Source: Vibrio orientalis CIP 102891 = ATCC 33934 (GTDB taxonomy: Bacteria > Pseudomonadota > Gammaproteobacteria > Enterobacterales > Vibrionaceae). From it: DNA of 64,000 bases. Location: the NCBI RefSeq assembly GCF_000176235.1, contig NZ_ACZV01000004.1:1116001-1180000 (forward strand), in the 5' to 3' direction. The notes under the pieces are model-generated. The model had not been told where the DNA came from. It worked only from the letters and a program-made list of their open reading frames with translations, and searched no databases. The translations under genes and the position numbers were made by a program. Shown here piece by piece: positions 42,549-52,286 of the stretch (its first letter is position 1; the number at the start of each line of letters is the position of its first letter).

Positions 42549-45290
42549 ATGAAGTTTGTATTTCCTCTAACCAAAGAAGACGGTAGCGAGTTCAAAGATC
42601 AAAATGAACTAGAAACGCTGCTACAACACGAAAAAATTGGCCAGTTCGGATTTAACCCGAATAACTCATCTTGGCATGGCGGTATTCATTTTACCGACCA
42701 AAATACCCCTTGGCTTGAAAGTGATCGACCTGTTAGAGCCATTGCAGATGGAACTGTTGTCGCTTGCCGTGTAGGAAAAGAATATCAAACGTCTGAATTT
42801 ATGGGAGAAGAGCTCCAATTCAGCAATGATTTCTGTTTGATTCAACACTCAGTGGCTAACCCTCAGAACAGTGACGATACGTTTACGTTTTACTCACTGT
42901 ATATGCATCTAGCCCCGCTATGCGCCCCTCATAGAGAGGTTTCGGCAAATGCCCGCTACGAACTGACAAAAAACCAAAACATTCGCCTCGAAGCCGGTTT
43001 AAGTGCCAAAGAGGTAGTTTTAAGGGCTAGCTCTGTCATTGAAGCAACGAATGATGCTGCAGTTGCCGCCGATGGCTATATATTTAAAACATTTACCGTT
43101 ATCAACAATCAGAACAACACAGATACAATCGCTGCTGAAGGGAACACTGTCTGGCTAGCGACACATAAAGAAAAACAACCAGTTGATATCAGTGATAGCT
43201 TCCTGACTGATTCTAGTCACACTACCTATGACATGGAAAACAGCGACTTTGACATGGCTGTTATTCCTTGTGTTCAAACAACGCAAAGATGGAGAGCACG
43301 AGCTAGCTCAGACATGTCCAAAGTCGCTCATACTTTAGCCGTAGAGAGTAAGCTATTGAGGCTAGAAAACATTGAGCCAGTAAGAAGCGGTAAATACCTT
43401 ATGGCCGCCTATGAAATAATTGACAACAAAGGGGAACGGTCAACCAATGTCGACCTTTCGGCAGGCAGTACCATTTGGCTGGCTGTTTCTGAATATCCTG
43501 AGCCAACAGAGCTCTTTAGCACATTCACCAAAACCTACGCTATTCCTAGCTGGCTCTATACTGAAGTTGAAGGCCGCGTCAAAGTCGATAAGTTGACTGG
43601 AAGATCTGATCCTACTTCGAAAAATGGCGAGCTGAATGCAGGCGAAAAAATTTGCACGATCACTAAAGGAACCCGAGTTAAGTATTCAAAAGTTAAAGAT
43701 TCCAGCATGCAATTCATCGGCAGTACTGAGCGTCACATGGCTCGTTGTTCCTTCCCTGATAACGATGTTAAGGGTGACGACGGCCAACCAGTTCCTGCCG
43801 CTTGGGTTTGCATTGAAGACAACTTAGTAGAAGTAGTACAACCAAAAACCGTGGAGCTAAGCTCTGATGGGGCTCACAAGGTAAACAGCTTTGGTGGTCG
43901 CTCGAAGCTAACCGTAAAAGCCGGAGATCCTATCGGTTACTTGGGTCGTTTTGACGCTGCTCAACTCGGCCAAAATAAACCCTATAAGAGTCGTTACCAA
44001 GTTCACTTTGAAGTATTCTCAACAGAACAACCACCTCAGTTTTTTATTGATATGTTCTTTGGTCAAACATCAAACACTGAGCCAGCCTCTGCTGACGCAA
44101 CACAAGCCAATAATGACGATACTGTTCAATTTAAAATCGTTGAAGACAGTTTTGAAAGCGATGGTTTTCTTGATCAAGATGAACCATCAGAGTTTTTCCA
44201 ACTTCTGTTCAAAAAACTCACTCTTGGTGCAGAAGATGTCCCTGGCTCTGATATCATCGAGAACTTAACTGATTGGGATAGTTGTAAGTATGCAATTACT
44301 AGGCATGCTAGCGAATGGGCCATCAAGTCAGGCGAAAAGCCTTTCTTAGATAAGTTAACTGAAAAATACAGCAACAATGACTTTAAAAAGCTAATAGAGC
44401 ATGAAAAGAACCGTATAGATAACTTAATATGGATGCCTAATACACAGACGTTGAGTAAAACAAAACAGGTATGGAACTGGTGGCCTTTAAATACGTCGAC
44501 CAAGAACAGCTTCACGTTTACCCTTGAGGTGTTACAGCTTATCTACCCAGAAGTAAAAGAATCTAATAAGAGGCAATTACAAGGTATCGTCGATGAACTC
44601 AATGCACATATCGAGTTTTATCAACTGGATACCCCTTTACGACGAACCCATTTTTTCGCTCAAATTATGCAAGAAACGGGGACTAATTTGCAGGTAGCGG
44701 AATATACTAACTACCGTATCACGACGCTTGATAAAGGCCCATTTTCTACGGCGAGAGGCCGTTATTACCCCCAAGATCACCCTAAACATGCAGGACAGAG
44801 GTACATTGACGTCCACGGAATACATGAGAAGAAAAACGGGGTTTTTCTTAAAAAAGATGGCACCAGACCAACATTAGACGATAAAAGGATACTGTTTAAT
44901 GTTATGTATGGAGGGCGCCGCGAAATGAGGAACGGTGATTATCTCACCACAAATGATGGCTGGAACTTTAGGGGGAGAGGCCTAAAACAACTTACAGGCC
45001 GATATAATTACACAGAATTTAATAACTGGCACGCGACTAACCAATCTCAGTGGCCTAGTGATGTAATTGATACCATTAATCATCCTGAACTGTTATTAGA
45101 TATAAAGTACGCCACTCGTTCTGCTGCGTGGTTTTGGGTAAGTAAGGGGATGGCCGTTATTACAGACAAATATGGTGCTACTGACGAGTCAGTAAACAGG
45201 GCCACAAAAATAATTAATGAGAACACTGACAGTTATCAAGCGCGCAGGAATAATTTTAAGTATTTATGGGAAAAACAGGTATTTAGATGA
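42549..45290 (+). CDS. T6SS dual-domain peptidoglycan effector (M23-like plus GH19/lysozyme-like; TseP-type)
   Basis: 913 residues. An N-terminal M23-type metallo-domain is split: WHGGIHF (His43, His47), RAIADGTVVA and YSLYMHLAPL (His120) come first, then ~300 residues of insert, then KAGDPIGYLGR and YQVHFEVF (His486), which normally follow directly. The second half, from ~640, is a GH19/lysozyme-like domain with HFFAQIMQETG (catalytic Glu709) and GRGLKQLTGRYNY. No signal peptide, as expected for a T6SS effector. Gene order and architecture resemble Aeromonas TseP, an amidase-lysozyme effector. The start follows vgrG by eight bases and the stop overlaps the immunity gene. Confidence 0.85.
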   Translation: MKFVFPLTKEDGSEFKDQNELETLLQHEKIGQFGFNPNNSSWHGGIHFTDQNTPWLESDRPVRAIADGTVVACRVGKEYQTSEFMGEELQFSNDFCLIQHSVANPQNSDDTFTFYSLYMHLAPLCAPHREVSANARYELTKNQNIRLEAGLSAKEVVLRASSVIEATNDAAVAADGYIFKTFTVINNQNNTDTIAAEGNTVWLATHKEKQPVDISDSFLTDSSHTTYDMENSDFDMAVIPCVQTTQRWRARASSDMSKVAHTLAVESKLLRLENIEPVRSGKYLMAAYEIIDNKGERSTNVDLSAGSTIWLAVSEYPEPTELFSTFTKTYAIPSWLYTEVEGRVKVDKLTGRSDPTSKNGELNAGEKICTITKGTRVKYSKVKDSSMQFIGSTERHMARCSFPDNDVKGDDGQPVPAAWVCIEDNLVEVVQPKTVELSSDGAHKVNSFGGRSKLTVKAGDPIGYLGRFDAAQLGQNKPYKSRYQVHFEVFSTEQPPQFFIDMFFGQTSNTEPASADATQANNDDTVQFKIVEDSFESDGFLDQDEPSEFFQLLFKKLTLGAEDVPGSDIIENLTDWDSCKYAITRHASEWAIKSGEKPFLDKLTEKYSNNDFKKLIEHEKNRIDNLIWMPNTQTLSKTKQVWNWWPLNTSTKNSFTFTLEVLQLIYPEVKESNKRQLQGIVDELNAHIEFYQLDTPLRRTHFFAQIMQETGTNLQVAEYTNYRITTLDKGPFSTARGRYYPQDHPKHAGQRYIDVHGIHEKKNGVFLKKDGTRPTLDDKRILFNVMYGGRREMRNGDYLTTNDGWNFRGRGLKQLTGRYNYTEFNNWHATNQSQWPSDVIDTINHPELLLDIKYATRSAAWFWVSKGMAVITDKYGATDESVNRATKIINENTDSYQARRNNFKYLWEKQVFR

Positions 45291-45850
45291 AAATAACAAT
45301 GACTCTAGTCACTTTTGTAACTTGTCTTACTCTCGGTTCTTCTACGGCTTATGCCAAACATCCTCAAATCAGCGATGAATTAGATGGCTTAACGAAGACA
45401 TTATGTAACGATGATGAAGATATCTATTATAACGCCCTACTTGACAACGGTAAGTTGGTCTCTTTGTGTGGTTATCAACATAAAAGTCCTGATACGGGAT
45501 ATGTAAAATATCGCTATGGAAAAGTGAATGATATAGAACTCGAGTACCCACAAGATAATAACGCTCCCAGAGGGCGATTTTTAACTTATAACATCCAACT
45601 TGGACCAAACGCTCAAGGACATGATATCTTCTTTTATATAGGAGAATATCGATATTCAATGACAGCCGTAGCAAGTGGTTGCGTACTTTCGGTGAGCAAA
45701 GGAAAGGAAACACTATTTATAGAGTCCTGTCAGAAAAAATCCTATTTAACCGACGAGTTAATAGACTCATCTCAATACATTAATGACAAAGAACTTTATA
45801 CAAAATTTCCTCAACAGTTTCAGGACCCTAGTGAACCAGAGTTTCACTAA
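45287..45850 (+). CDS. Periplasmic immunity protein to the peptidoglycan effector (TsiP-like)
   Basis: 187 residues with a Sec signal peptide of about 23 residues (ending STAYA), so it acts in the periplasm where the effector acts. The mature part contains several Cys (39-CNDDE, C in SLCGYQ, SGCVLS, ESCQKK) that may form disulfides. ATGA overlap with the effector gene is typical of effector-immunity pairs. Immunity is inferred from order, export and size; no known fold is recognised. Confidence 0.75.
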   Translation: MKITMTLVTFVTCLTLGSSTAYAKHPQISDELDGLTKTLCNDDEDIYYNALLDNGKLVSLCGYQHKSPDTGYVKYRYGKVNDIELEYPQDNNAPRGRFLTYNIQLGPNAQGHDIFFYIGEYRYSMTAVASGCVLSVSKGKETLFIESCQKKSYLTDELIDSSQYINDKELYTKFPQQFQDPSEPEFH

Positions 45851-45883
45851 AGCGAACTTTGTTACGCTTATGCCCCTTAAGCT

Positions 45884-45916
45884 AAAAGCCCCGCAAATTG
45901 CGGGGCTTAGTTTTAC
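45884..45916. terminator. Terminator after the immunity gene
   Basis: AAGCCCCGCAA / TTGCGGGGCTT with A run before and TTTT after; also serves the converging sulfatase gene at 45928. Confidence 0.9.
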
Positions 45917-45927
45917 TTCTAACTCAA

Positions 45928-47949
45928 CTATTTAGTCGGCATCGGTAAGATTTCAAACAGACCATCAAACTTATCGAGTGAACCACCTAGTTGCTTGATA
46001 AGAGACGCGTCGCCTTTAATACCCGCTTGGCCTGACTTCACTAACTCATCTAGCGTTGTTTCACCTAGAACGACTCGCGTAAAGTCTGACTTGTGAATGA
46101 TTAGCTCAACATCAACCGCTGGGATCTTCTCTACCTCAATGTTAGACATATTAGCGTTTGATACTTCACCGTAGTAGCGCTCTTCAATGTCTGGGTGGTA
46201 AACACCAAAGTTGAAGTTCAGCTCTGCTGCTTCTGCTTTCGGTGCATTCAAACTTACTGCGATAAAGTCTAAGAACATACCTGTTGGTGTATTAGCAATT
46301 ACATCTTCAGACGCTAGTTTAATTGACGGTTGAATATCACCAGTACGTAGCTCTACTGCACCTTGTAGGTAGCTGTTACGCCACGCCATAGTTTCTGACT
46401 GGTAACCTTGCTGCTCAAAACTGTCTGCCAGTGCAAAACGGTAATCGATGTTGTTAGGGTCACACTGCACTAAGTCATTAAATAGCTGAGACGCTTCTTG
46501 GTATTCACCTTGGTTAAAGTGATTCATGCCTGCTTTGTACAAAGTGTCTGCGCCTGCCGCATTAACATAAACACATGACTTTTCGGTCGTTTGTAACGGA
46601 TTAGTGTTCACTGGGTTCATGTCATGGTAGCCCAAGTATAAATTCACGACTGCGCGAGCATTATGGCTGTATGAACCGTGGTAACCATTAGTATGCCAAG
46701 TATCGATTTGTGATTGAGGAACAATCTTCTCAATCTCGCGGCCGACATCATGAATCGTTACGCCGTGGTTAGCCAAACGCATCGCTTGGTTATGAATAAA
46801 GCCATAGTTATCACGCTGCAGCGTCATGTATTCTGAGATTTCATTAACATCAGTATTGGCATTGTTCCAAACCGGCGCTGAGTGAGCCGCGTGAATATTG
46901 TCTACCAAGCCACTATCAACAAAGCGCATTTTTAGCTCAGTTAAGTACTTAGTCCAAACTAAAGAGTCACGAACTTTTGCACCACGGAAGGTGTAGATAT
47001 TGTGCATACCATCATAGGTAAGCTCGGCGGTATTGAGCGAGCGATATTCAGGGACGTACAGTACAATCTCTGCAGGTGCTTCTGCCCCTGGCATATTGAT
47101 CGCATGGAAGTCTAAGCCATCGATAGTGATTACTTTTTCGCGCTCTTGAATTTCATCCGTTGGCGCAACTAACGTTACTTCACCGCGTGACGTCCCCAAG
47201 CCTAGAGCATTATCAACAATACCTTTGGTGTTATTGTCTAACGTTGTGCCGTATTGGTAGTTGGCGCGTCGACCCATCGCAGTACCTGCGATCACGTTTT
47301 CATCGGCTAACTCTTTAATAAAGTCTTTTGGCGCATAGATTCGCGCATCTTCTGCAAAGTCACCAGATTCAACAACACCACGAGAGCCACCAAAGTGGTC
47401 AGCGTGCATGTGCGAGTAGATAAGTCCGGTGATTTTGTGCTCGCCGTTAATCGCAGGAAGGTGAGCCTTGGCAAACTCCCAAGAGGCCGCCGCCGCTTGT
47501 TTTGATAACAGCGGATCATGAATAACGTAGCCATTGTCAGTGCGGTAGATAGTCATGTTAGACAAGTCAGCACCGCGAATTTGGTATACGCCATCAGTCA
47601 CTTCATACAAGCCACCAGCCGCGTAGTTGAGCATTCCCTGACGCCAGATAGAAGGGTTTACGCTTGGTGGTAGATCTTCTACTGACATATCCGTCATGTA
47701 TTCAAAACGATTTTTTAGTTCACCCGCTTCGTGTGTGCCGAACTCAGCAATCAGGCCGCGAGTTGTACGCTCAAATGCAGATGTATCTTCCCATGGTAGG
47801 ATTTTAGTCATCGCGGCATTCGCGTTCACTGTATGCTCGGTTGCAGGTTTACCTTCATAGGTATCGATTGATGCATAGTCATTGGCTGATGCGCCAAATG
47901 ACATTACAACTGCGAGAGAAAGAACTGAAGGAGCAAATCGAGTTTTCAT
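45928..47949 (-). CDS. Secreted alkylsulfatase-type metallo-beta-lactamase-fold hydrolase, copy 1
   Basis: 673 residues from the ATG at 47949 (AGAGGT site). Signal peptide ends at about residue 22 (GASA). The MBL domain has the zinc motif SHMHADHFGG and later His/Asp ligands (NIHAAHSAPVW, YHGSYSHNARA). An alkylsulfatase dimerisation domain (~430-530) and a C-terminal SCP2-like lipid-binding domain (~545-673) follow, as in SdsA1/BDS1. It would cleave alkyl sulfate esters to alcohol and sulfate, in the periplasm. A divergent LysR gene begins 115 bases away. Alternative substrate possible. Confidence 0.87.
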   Translation of the reverse strand: MKTRFAPSVLSLAVVMSFGASANDYASIDTYEGKPATEHTVNANAAMTKILPWEDTSAFERTTRGLIAEFGTHEAGELKNRFEYMTDMSVEDLPPSVNPSIWRQGMLNYAAGGLYEVTDGVYQIRGADLSNMTIYRTDNGYVIHDPLLSKQAAAASWEFAKAHLPAINGEHKITGLIYSHMHADHFGGSRGVVESGDFAEDARIYAPKDFIKELADENVIAGTAMGRRANYQYGTTLDNNTKGIVDNALGLGTSRGEVTLVAPTDEIQEREKVITIDGLDFHAINMPGAEAPAEIVLYVPEYRSLNTAELTYDGMHNIYTFRGAKVRDSLVWTKYLTELKMRFVDSGLVDNIHAAHSAPVWNNANTDVNEISEYMTLQRDNYGFIHNQAMRLANHGVTIHDVGREIEKIVPQSQIDTWHTNGYHGSYSHNARAVVNLYLGYHDMNPVNTNPLQTTEKSCVYVNAAGADTLYKAGMNHFNQGEYQEASQLFNDLVQCDPNNIDYRFALADSFEQQGYQSETMAWRNSYLQGAVELRTGDIQPSIKLASEDVIANTPTGMFLDFIAVSLNAPKAEAAELNFNFGVYHPDIEERYYGEVSNANMSNIEVEKIPAVDVELIIHKSDFTRVVLGETTLDELVKSGQAGIKGDASLIKQLGGSLDKFDGLFEILPMPTK

Positions 47950-48000
47950 GATGAACCTCTTGGGGTTTGATATCGGGTATGAAGCTAATTTACCCCGTTG

Positions 48001-48056
48001 ACACATAGCAATACATGCATGAAACTATATTTAATACATCACAAACTGCTATGTGT
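48001..48056. repeat. 10-bp inverted repeat in the sulfatase-LysR divergent promoter
   Basis: ACACATAGCA (48001-48010) and TGCTATGTGT (48047-48056) are perfect inverted copies 36 bases apart, between the sulfatase start (47949) and the LysR start (48065). This is the arrangement of a two-half-site operator for a LysR tetramer. Confidence 0.55.
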
Positions 48057-48064
48057 TAGAGATC

Positions 48065-48964
48065 ATGCTAAACAATTTAGACTTAAACCTACTTAAAGTA
48101 TTTGTCGCCGTTTATCGACATAAGTCCATAACCCTAGCCGCAGAAGAGATGGGTATGACTCAACCTGGCGTAAGCGGCCTATTGAAGCGACTGCAGCAAC
48201 AAGTTGGCAGCCAACTGTTTGTGCGTTCTGGCCGAGGCATTGCCCCCACTCACCACGCACAAGAATTGATACGTCATATCGAACCCGCACTCATTCAGAT
48301 CAATAATGCCCTTGAGAGTCTCGACGGATTTAGCACAGAGAACCCTCGGAAATTTGTGATTTATACCTCTGAGCCAGTGATGCTGATGCTGTTACCTAAG
48401 ATTGAAGCCGATACCACGCTTGGCAATGTCACGATCGAATTACAGCCTACTCACTCCAATGAAGACAACCTACTTCATGGTCTAAATCAACACCAAGCGG
48501 ATCTCGCTATCGAATTTGCAGATTATTCAACCAGTACATTTTTTTCAGAGCCCTTGTTTGAAGACAAGATCTGCATCATTGCGAGAAAAGATCACCCGCG
48601 CGTGTCTACTCAGCTCACTATCGAGCAGTTCTATAGCGAGAAACACATCACCCTAAAACTGCGCCGCGAAGACGCTTATCTTGCTGACTATTTCACAGAA
48701 GAGAGCTTACATGATCGTAAAGTCGCGGCGGAATGCACCTCATTAGTGTCACAAATGTCGATGGTCTCAACCAGTGATTGTATCGCGACTATGACTGAGA
48801 GCATTGCCAAGCGTTTCGCTGAAAAGTTAGAGATCCAAGTTCTGCCAACTCCTTTTACTGACATTCCAATTCGCTATCGATTGATGGCGCACAATAGAGA
48901 GCGGAAAAGCCCATCCAACATGTGGCTAAGGGAGAAGCTAAGGTCTTACTTTGCTAACGAATAG
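48065..48964 (+). CDS. LysR-family regulator, divergent from sulfatase copy 1
   Basis: 299 residues from ATG 48065. N-terminal winged helix-turn-helix (LDLNLLKVFVAVYRHKSITLAAEEMGMTQPGV) with a FVRSGRGIAPTHHAQEL block, then a periplasmic-binding-like effector domain. Belongs to the NodD-like/LysR subgroup whose typical FxRxGRGxxPT signature is shared with the next gene. Probably controls the divergent sulfatase gene and itself. Confidence 0.87.
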   Translation: MLNNLDLNLLKVFVAVYRHKSITLAAEEMGMTQPGVSGLLKRLQQQVGSQLFVRSGRGIAPTHHAQELIRHIEPALIQINNALESLDGFSTENPRKFVIYTSEPVMLMLLPKIEADTTLGNVTIELQPTHSNEDNLLHGLNQHQADLAIEFADYSTSTFFSEPLFEDKICIIARKDHPRVSTQLTIEQFYSEKHITLKLRREDAYLADYFTEESLHDRKVAAECTSLVSQMSMVSTSDCIATMTESIAKRFAEKLEIQVLPTPFTDIPIRYRLMAHNRERKSPSNMWLREKLRSYFANE

Positions 48965-49085
48965 AGTTGCACCCTTATCAGTGTAATTTGTAGAACCTTA
49001 ACCACTTTATGGTGAAAAGCCTTGCCTCTCGTTATTGACTCCGATAAGAATGGCACGTAATTGAAACGTTAATCTACGGACAAAT

Positions 49086-49985
49086 ATGGATCTCAACCTG
49101 CTTAAGACATTCGATGTGGTTATGAAAACACGTAGCGTAAATGAAGCGGCTGACAGCTTAGGGATTACGGCTCCTGCCGTCAGCCATGCGCTCAATCGAC
49201 TACGTGAACAGTATCAAGACCCACTGTTTATTCGTAAAGGACGAGGAATTGCACCCACCAATTTCGCTATCGAATTGCATGAAGAGATCCAGCAACCTTT
49301 AAACCTACTATTAAATGGTGCTAAATCGAGGCAGCATTTTAATTCTGAAATGAGTCAGCGTACATTTCGTATCTCCAGTCACAAAGACCTAGATTTGATA
49401 TTATTGCCGCCGCTGATTGAGTATCGAGACCAATACGCTCCAAACGTCAAACTATCAGCAGATGTCGAACACGTTGATGAGAGTAATCGCCAAGATGATT
49501 TACGTATGCGTAAAGTGGATCTGATTATCACCACGACGCCTCTTGATGAGCACGGCTATCACAATGAATTTCTATTCAACCTGCCACTAGTCGTAGTGTG
49601 CAGCAAAGATCACCCGCGAGTCCAACGCTCACTCGACCATGCGCAGTTCTTTGCCGAACGTCATTTGCTGTGGGGAACGCAGCGCCTCAATCAAGATATC
49701 CTCGACTCGTTGGCCTGCAAACCGCAACCCTCACGAAATATCGTCTATAAAACGGATTCGATCTGTAATGCGGTCATGATGGCCGCGCAAACCGATTGGT
49801 TATGTGTCACAAGCCAATGGCATGCAGACTTACTTGCTCCTAGCCACCAGTTGCAGGTGTTTCAACTCCCATTTGAATCAGTACCTTTGCCGGTGTACAT
49901 GACTTGGCACCACTCTCAACAACAAGATACGGGACATCAATGGTTAAAAGAGTCCTTACTGGCAGTGACTAAAGAACACCGATAA
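49086..49985 (+). CDS. LysR-family regulator, upstream of sulfatase copy 2
   Basis: 299 residues, same length and layout as its neighbour (48065-48964) with a similar FIRKGRGIAPTNFAIEL block, so the two are paralogues. Helix-turn-helix at ~15-60 (RSVNEAADSLGITAPAVSHALNRLR). It is co-oriented with sulfatase copy 2, 129 bases downstream, and a hairpin (CGAACG/CGTTCG at 50075-50092) lies in that gap. Confidence 0.87.
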   Translation: MDLNLLKTFDVVMKTRSVNEAADSLGITAPAVSHALNRLREQYQDPLFIRKGRGIAPTNFAIELHEEIQQPLNLLLNGAKSRQHFNSEMSQRTFRISSHKDLDLILLPPLIEYRDQYAPNVKLSADVEHVDESNRQDDLRMRKVDLIITTTPLDEHGYHNEFLFNLPLVVVCSKDHPRVQRSLDHAQFFAERHLLWGTQRLNQDILDSLACKPQPSRNIVYKTDSICNAVMMAAQTDWLCVTSQWHADLLAPSHQLQVFQLPFESVPLPVYMTWHHSQQQDTGHQWLKESLLAVTKEHR

Positions 49986-50114
49986 TATAAATATGGATTA
50001 AATAAAACTAAATCCACATTTAAACTTTAAGCCATCGATTGATAAATTAAGACATTTTATTATCTCCTCATCGACGAACGCATACCCGTTCGCACTTTCA
50101 GAGAGAGATAAGTT

Positions 50115-52082
50115 ATGAACTTTCAAAAATCAATCGTGTCTTTAGCTATCGTTGCTACTCTTGCTCCAGCATTCAGTTTCGCTGCACCAACAACCAGTGC
50201 ACCGAAAGAAGCTTCAAACTTCACTATTGCGAAAAACGACCAGCTGAAACAATACCTCAACTTCGACAATCAGAGTGACTTTGACGATGCTTCTCGTGGC
50301 TTCATTGCCACTTGGCCAGAGAAAACCATTACAGACGCCAGCGGCAAAATCATTTGGGATTTCAGTAAATACGACTTTATCGATCAAGGTAAAGATACGG
50401 AGACCATTAACCCGTCACTACTGCGTCAAGCAAAGCTAAATAACCTTGATGGCCTATTCAAAGTGAAAGAAGGCATCTACCAAGTTCGCGGTTTTGATCT
50501 TTCAGTGATGTCCTTCATTCGAGGTGATGATGGCTGGGTCGTCGTTGATCCACTTATCTCCCCAGAAACTGCCGCTGCAGGCTTAAAATTGCTGCGTGAC
50601 AACGTTGAAGACTTACCGGTTACAGGGGTTATTTTCACTCACTCGCACGTTGACCATTTCGGCGGTATCTTGGGCGTAACTAGCCAAGAAGACATTGACG
50701 CAGGTAAGGTCGATATCCTTGCGCCCGAGGGCTTCTTCTCTCACTCCATTGCTGAGAACTTAATGGCAGGTAATACCATGTCACGCCGAGCATCATACAT
50801 GTACGGTAACTTGCTTGATGCAAGCAGCAAGGGCCAAGTCGATGGTGGTCTAGGTAAAACTACTTCTTCAGGAGCTCCGGGGATTGTAAAACCGACCCAT
50901 ATTGCCAATATCACAGGTCAAGAGATGGAAGTTGATGGTGTTGAATTAGAAGTCGTGATGGCACAAGAATCAGAAGCGCCATCGGAGTTCATGTTCTACT
51001 TTCCACAGTACAAGACCATGATGGCAGCAGAAGTGATGACGCACACCATCCACAATATTTCAACGCTACGCGGTGCTAAGACTCGTGATGCCTCTTCTTG
51101 GGCACAGTACATTGATGAAGCGCTGCATACCTACGGCGATAAAGCGGATACCATGATTGCGTCGCACCACTGGCCAACCTTTGGTAAAGAAAAGATCCAA
51201 AACCAGCTAGAAAAAACACGCGACATGTACAAATTTGTCCATGACCAAACGCTTCGCCTAGCAAACAAAGGTTACACGCCCAATGAGATTTCAGCATCAA
51301 TTAAGCTGCCAGATTCATTAGGTAAAGAGTGGTACAACCGCGGTTACTACGGCACGGTATCGCACAACGCACGTGCAACGTATGACTTCTACTTTGGCGC
51401 ATGGTGGGACGGCAATCCAGCTAACCTAAACCCGCTAACACCAACTGAGCAAGGCACAAAATATGTCGAAGCAATGGGCGGAGAAGACAAGGTTATCGAC
51501 CTCGCTGAAGCAGCAATTGAAAAAGGCGAATACCGCTGGGCAGTGACGCTACTGAACAATGTGACCTTCGCAAATCCAGAAAATATGGATGCTCGCTACC
51601 TAGAAGCAGATGCAATGGAGCAACTAGGTTACCAAGCAGAATCTGGCCCATGGCGTAACTACTACCTAGGCGGTGCAAAAGAGCTTCGTCAAGGTATCAA
51701 ACCAGTCCCAACGCCAAACACAGCGGCGATCGCTAAAAACATGCCGTTTGACCAGTTCATGAACTACTTAGGTGTTACGGTAAAACCTGACGCGGCCAAA
51801 GGATTAGACCTTAAAGTCAATATCGACGTGAAGGGCGACGGTCAATACGCAATGGATTTAAGCAACTCAGTACTTAAGTCTTACTCTGACAAACAATTTA
51901 GCGATGCTGACCTGACGATTACTATGACCCGTCAAGCATTTGAAAACATGATGACCAAACAAGCAACACTGCAAGAGGAAATCAAAGCTGGTGACTTTAG
52001 AGTCTCTGATCAAGTTGCATTCAACAAACTCATGTCCGTGTTTGATCAATTTGATATGTGGTTCGGTGTTGTCACGCCGTAA
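50115..52082 (+). CDS. Secreted alkylsulfatase-type metallo-beta-lactamase-fold hydrolase, copy 2
   Basis: 655 residues; signal peptide to about residue 23 (AFSFA). Zinc motif FTHSHVDHFGG, IASHHWP and YYGTVSHNARA match those of copy 1, and the dimerisation and SCP2-like domains are also present. Identity with copy 1 is clearly partial, so the copies are old duplicates that may have different alkyl-sulfate or aryl-sulfate preferences. It starts after a GAGAGATAAG site. Confidence 0.87.
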   Translation: MNFQKSIVSLAIVATLAPAFSFAAPTTSAPKEASNFTIAKNDQLKQYLNFDNQSDFDDASRGFIATWPEKTITDASGKIIWDFSKYDFIDQGKDTETINPSLLRQAKLNNLDGLFKVKEGIYQVRGFDLSVMSFIRGDDGWVVVDPLISPETAAAGLKLLRDNVEDLPVTGVIFTHSHVDHFGGILGVTSQEDIDAGKVDILAPEGFFSHSIAENLMAGNTMSRRASYMYGNLLDASSKGQVDGGLGKTTSSGAPGIVKPTHIANITGQEMEVDGVELEVVMAQESEAPSEFMFYFPQYKTMMAAEVMTHTIHNISTLRGAKTRDASSWAQYIDEALHTYGDKADTMIASHHWPTFGKEKIQNQLEKTRDMYKFVHDQTLRLANKGYTPNEISASIKLPDSLGKEWYNRGYYGTVSHNARATYDFYFGAWWDGNPANLNPLTPTEQGTKYVEAMGGEDKVIDLAEAAIEKGEYRWAVTLLNNVTFANPENMDARYLEADAMEQLGYQAESGPWRNYYLGGAKELRQGIKPVPTPNTAAIAKNMPFDQFMNYLGVTVKPDAAKGLDLKVNIDVKGDGQYAMDLSNSVLKSYSDKQFSDADLTITMTRQAFENMMTKQATLQEEIKAGDFRVSDQVAFNKLMSVFDQFDMWFGVVTP

Positions 52083-52113
52083 AGCATAAAAAACCAAATA
52101 GTTGTTTAAGTCA

Positions 52114-52141
52114 AAGCCCGTCTAGTCCACGGGTTTTTTTT
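52114..52141 (+). terminator. Terminator of sulfatase copy 2
   Basis: CCCGT / ACGGG stem (with flanking AAG/TTT pairs) followed by eight Ts. Confidence 0.85.
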
Positions 52142-52286
52142 GATCCCAACCGATCCGTCAAGCCATTGCCAAACATAGCCCGCAAAGCCATAACGACTTG
52201 TTAATAAAAACATTGGAAGTGGGTTTACCCGTTTTACACACAGTGGTTTAGACCGCTATGATAAGAACATCACACACAGAGCACAT

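Noticed and set aside
44174-44515. 113-codon minus-strand ORF inside the effector gene
   Set aside because: Antisense shadow of the effector; no ribosome site or family match.
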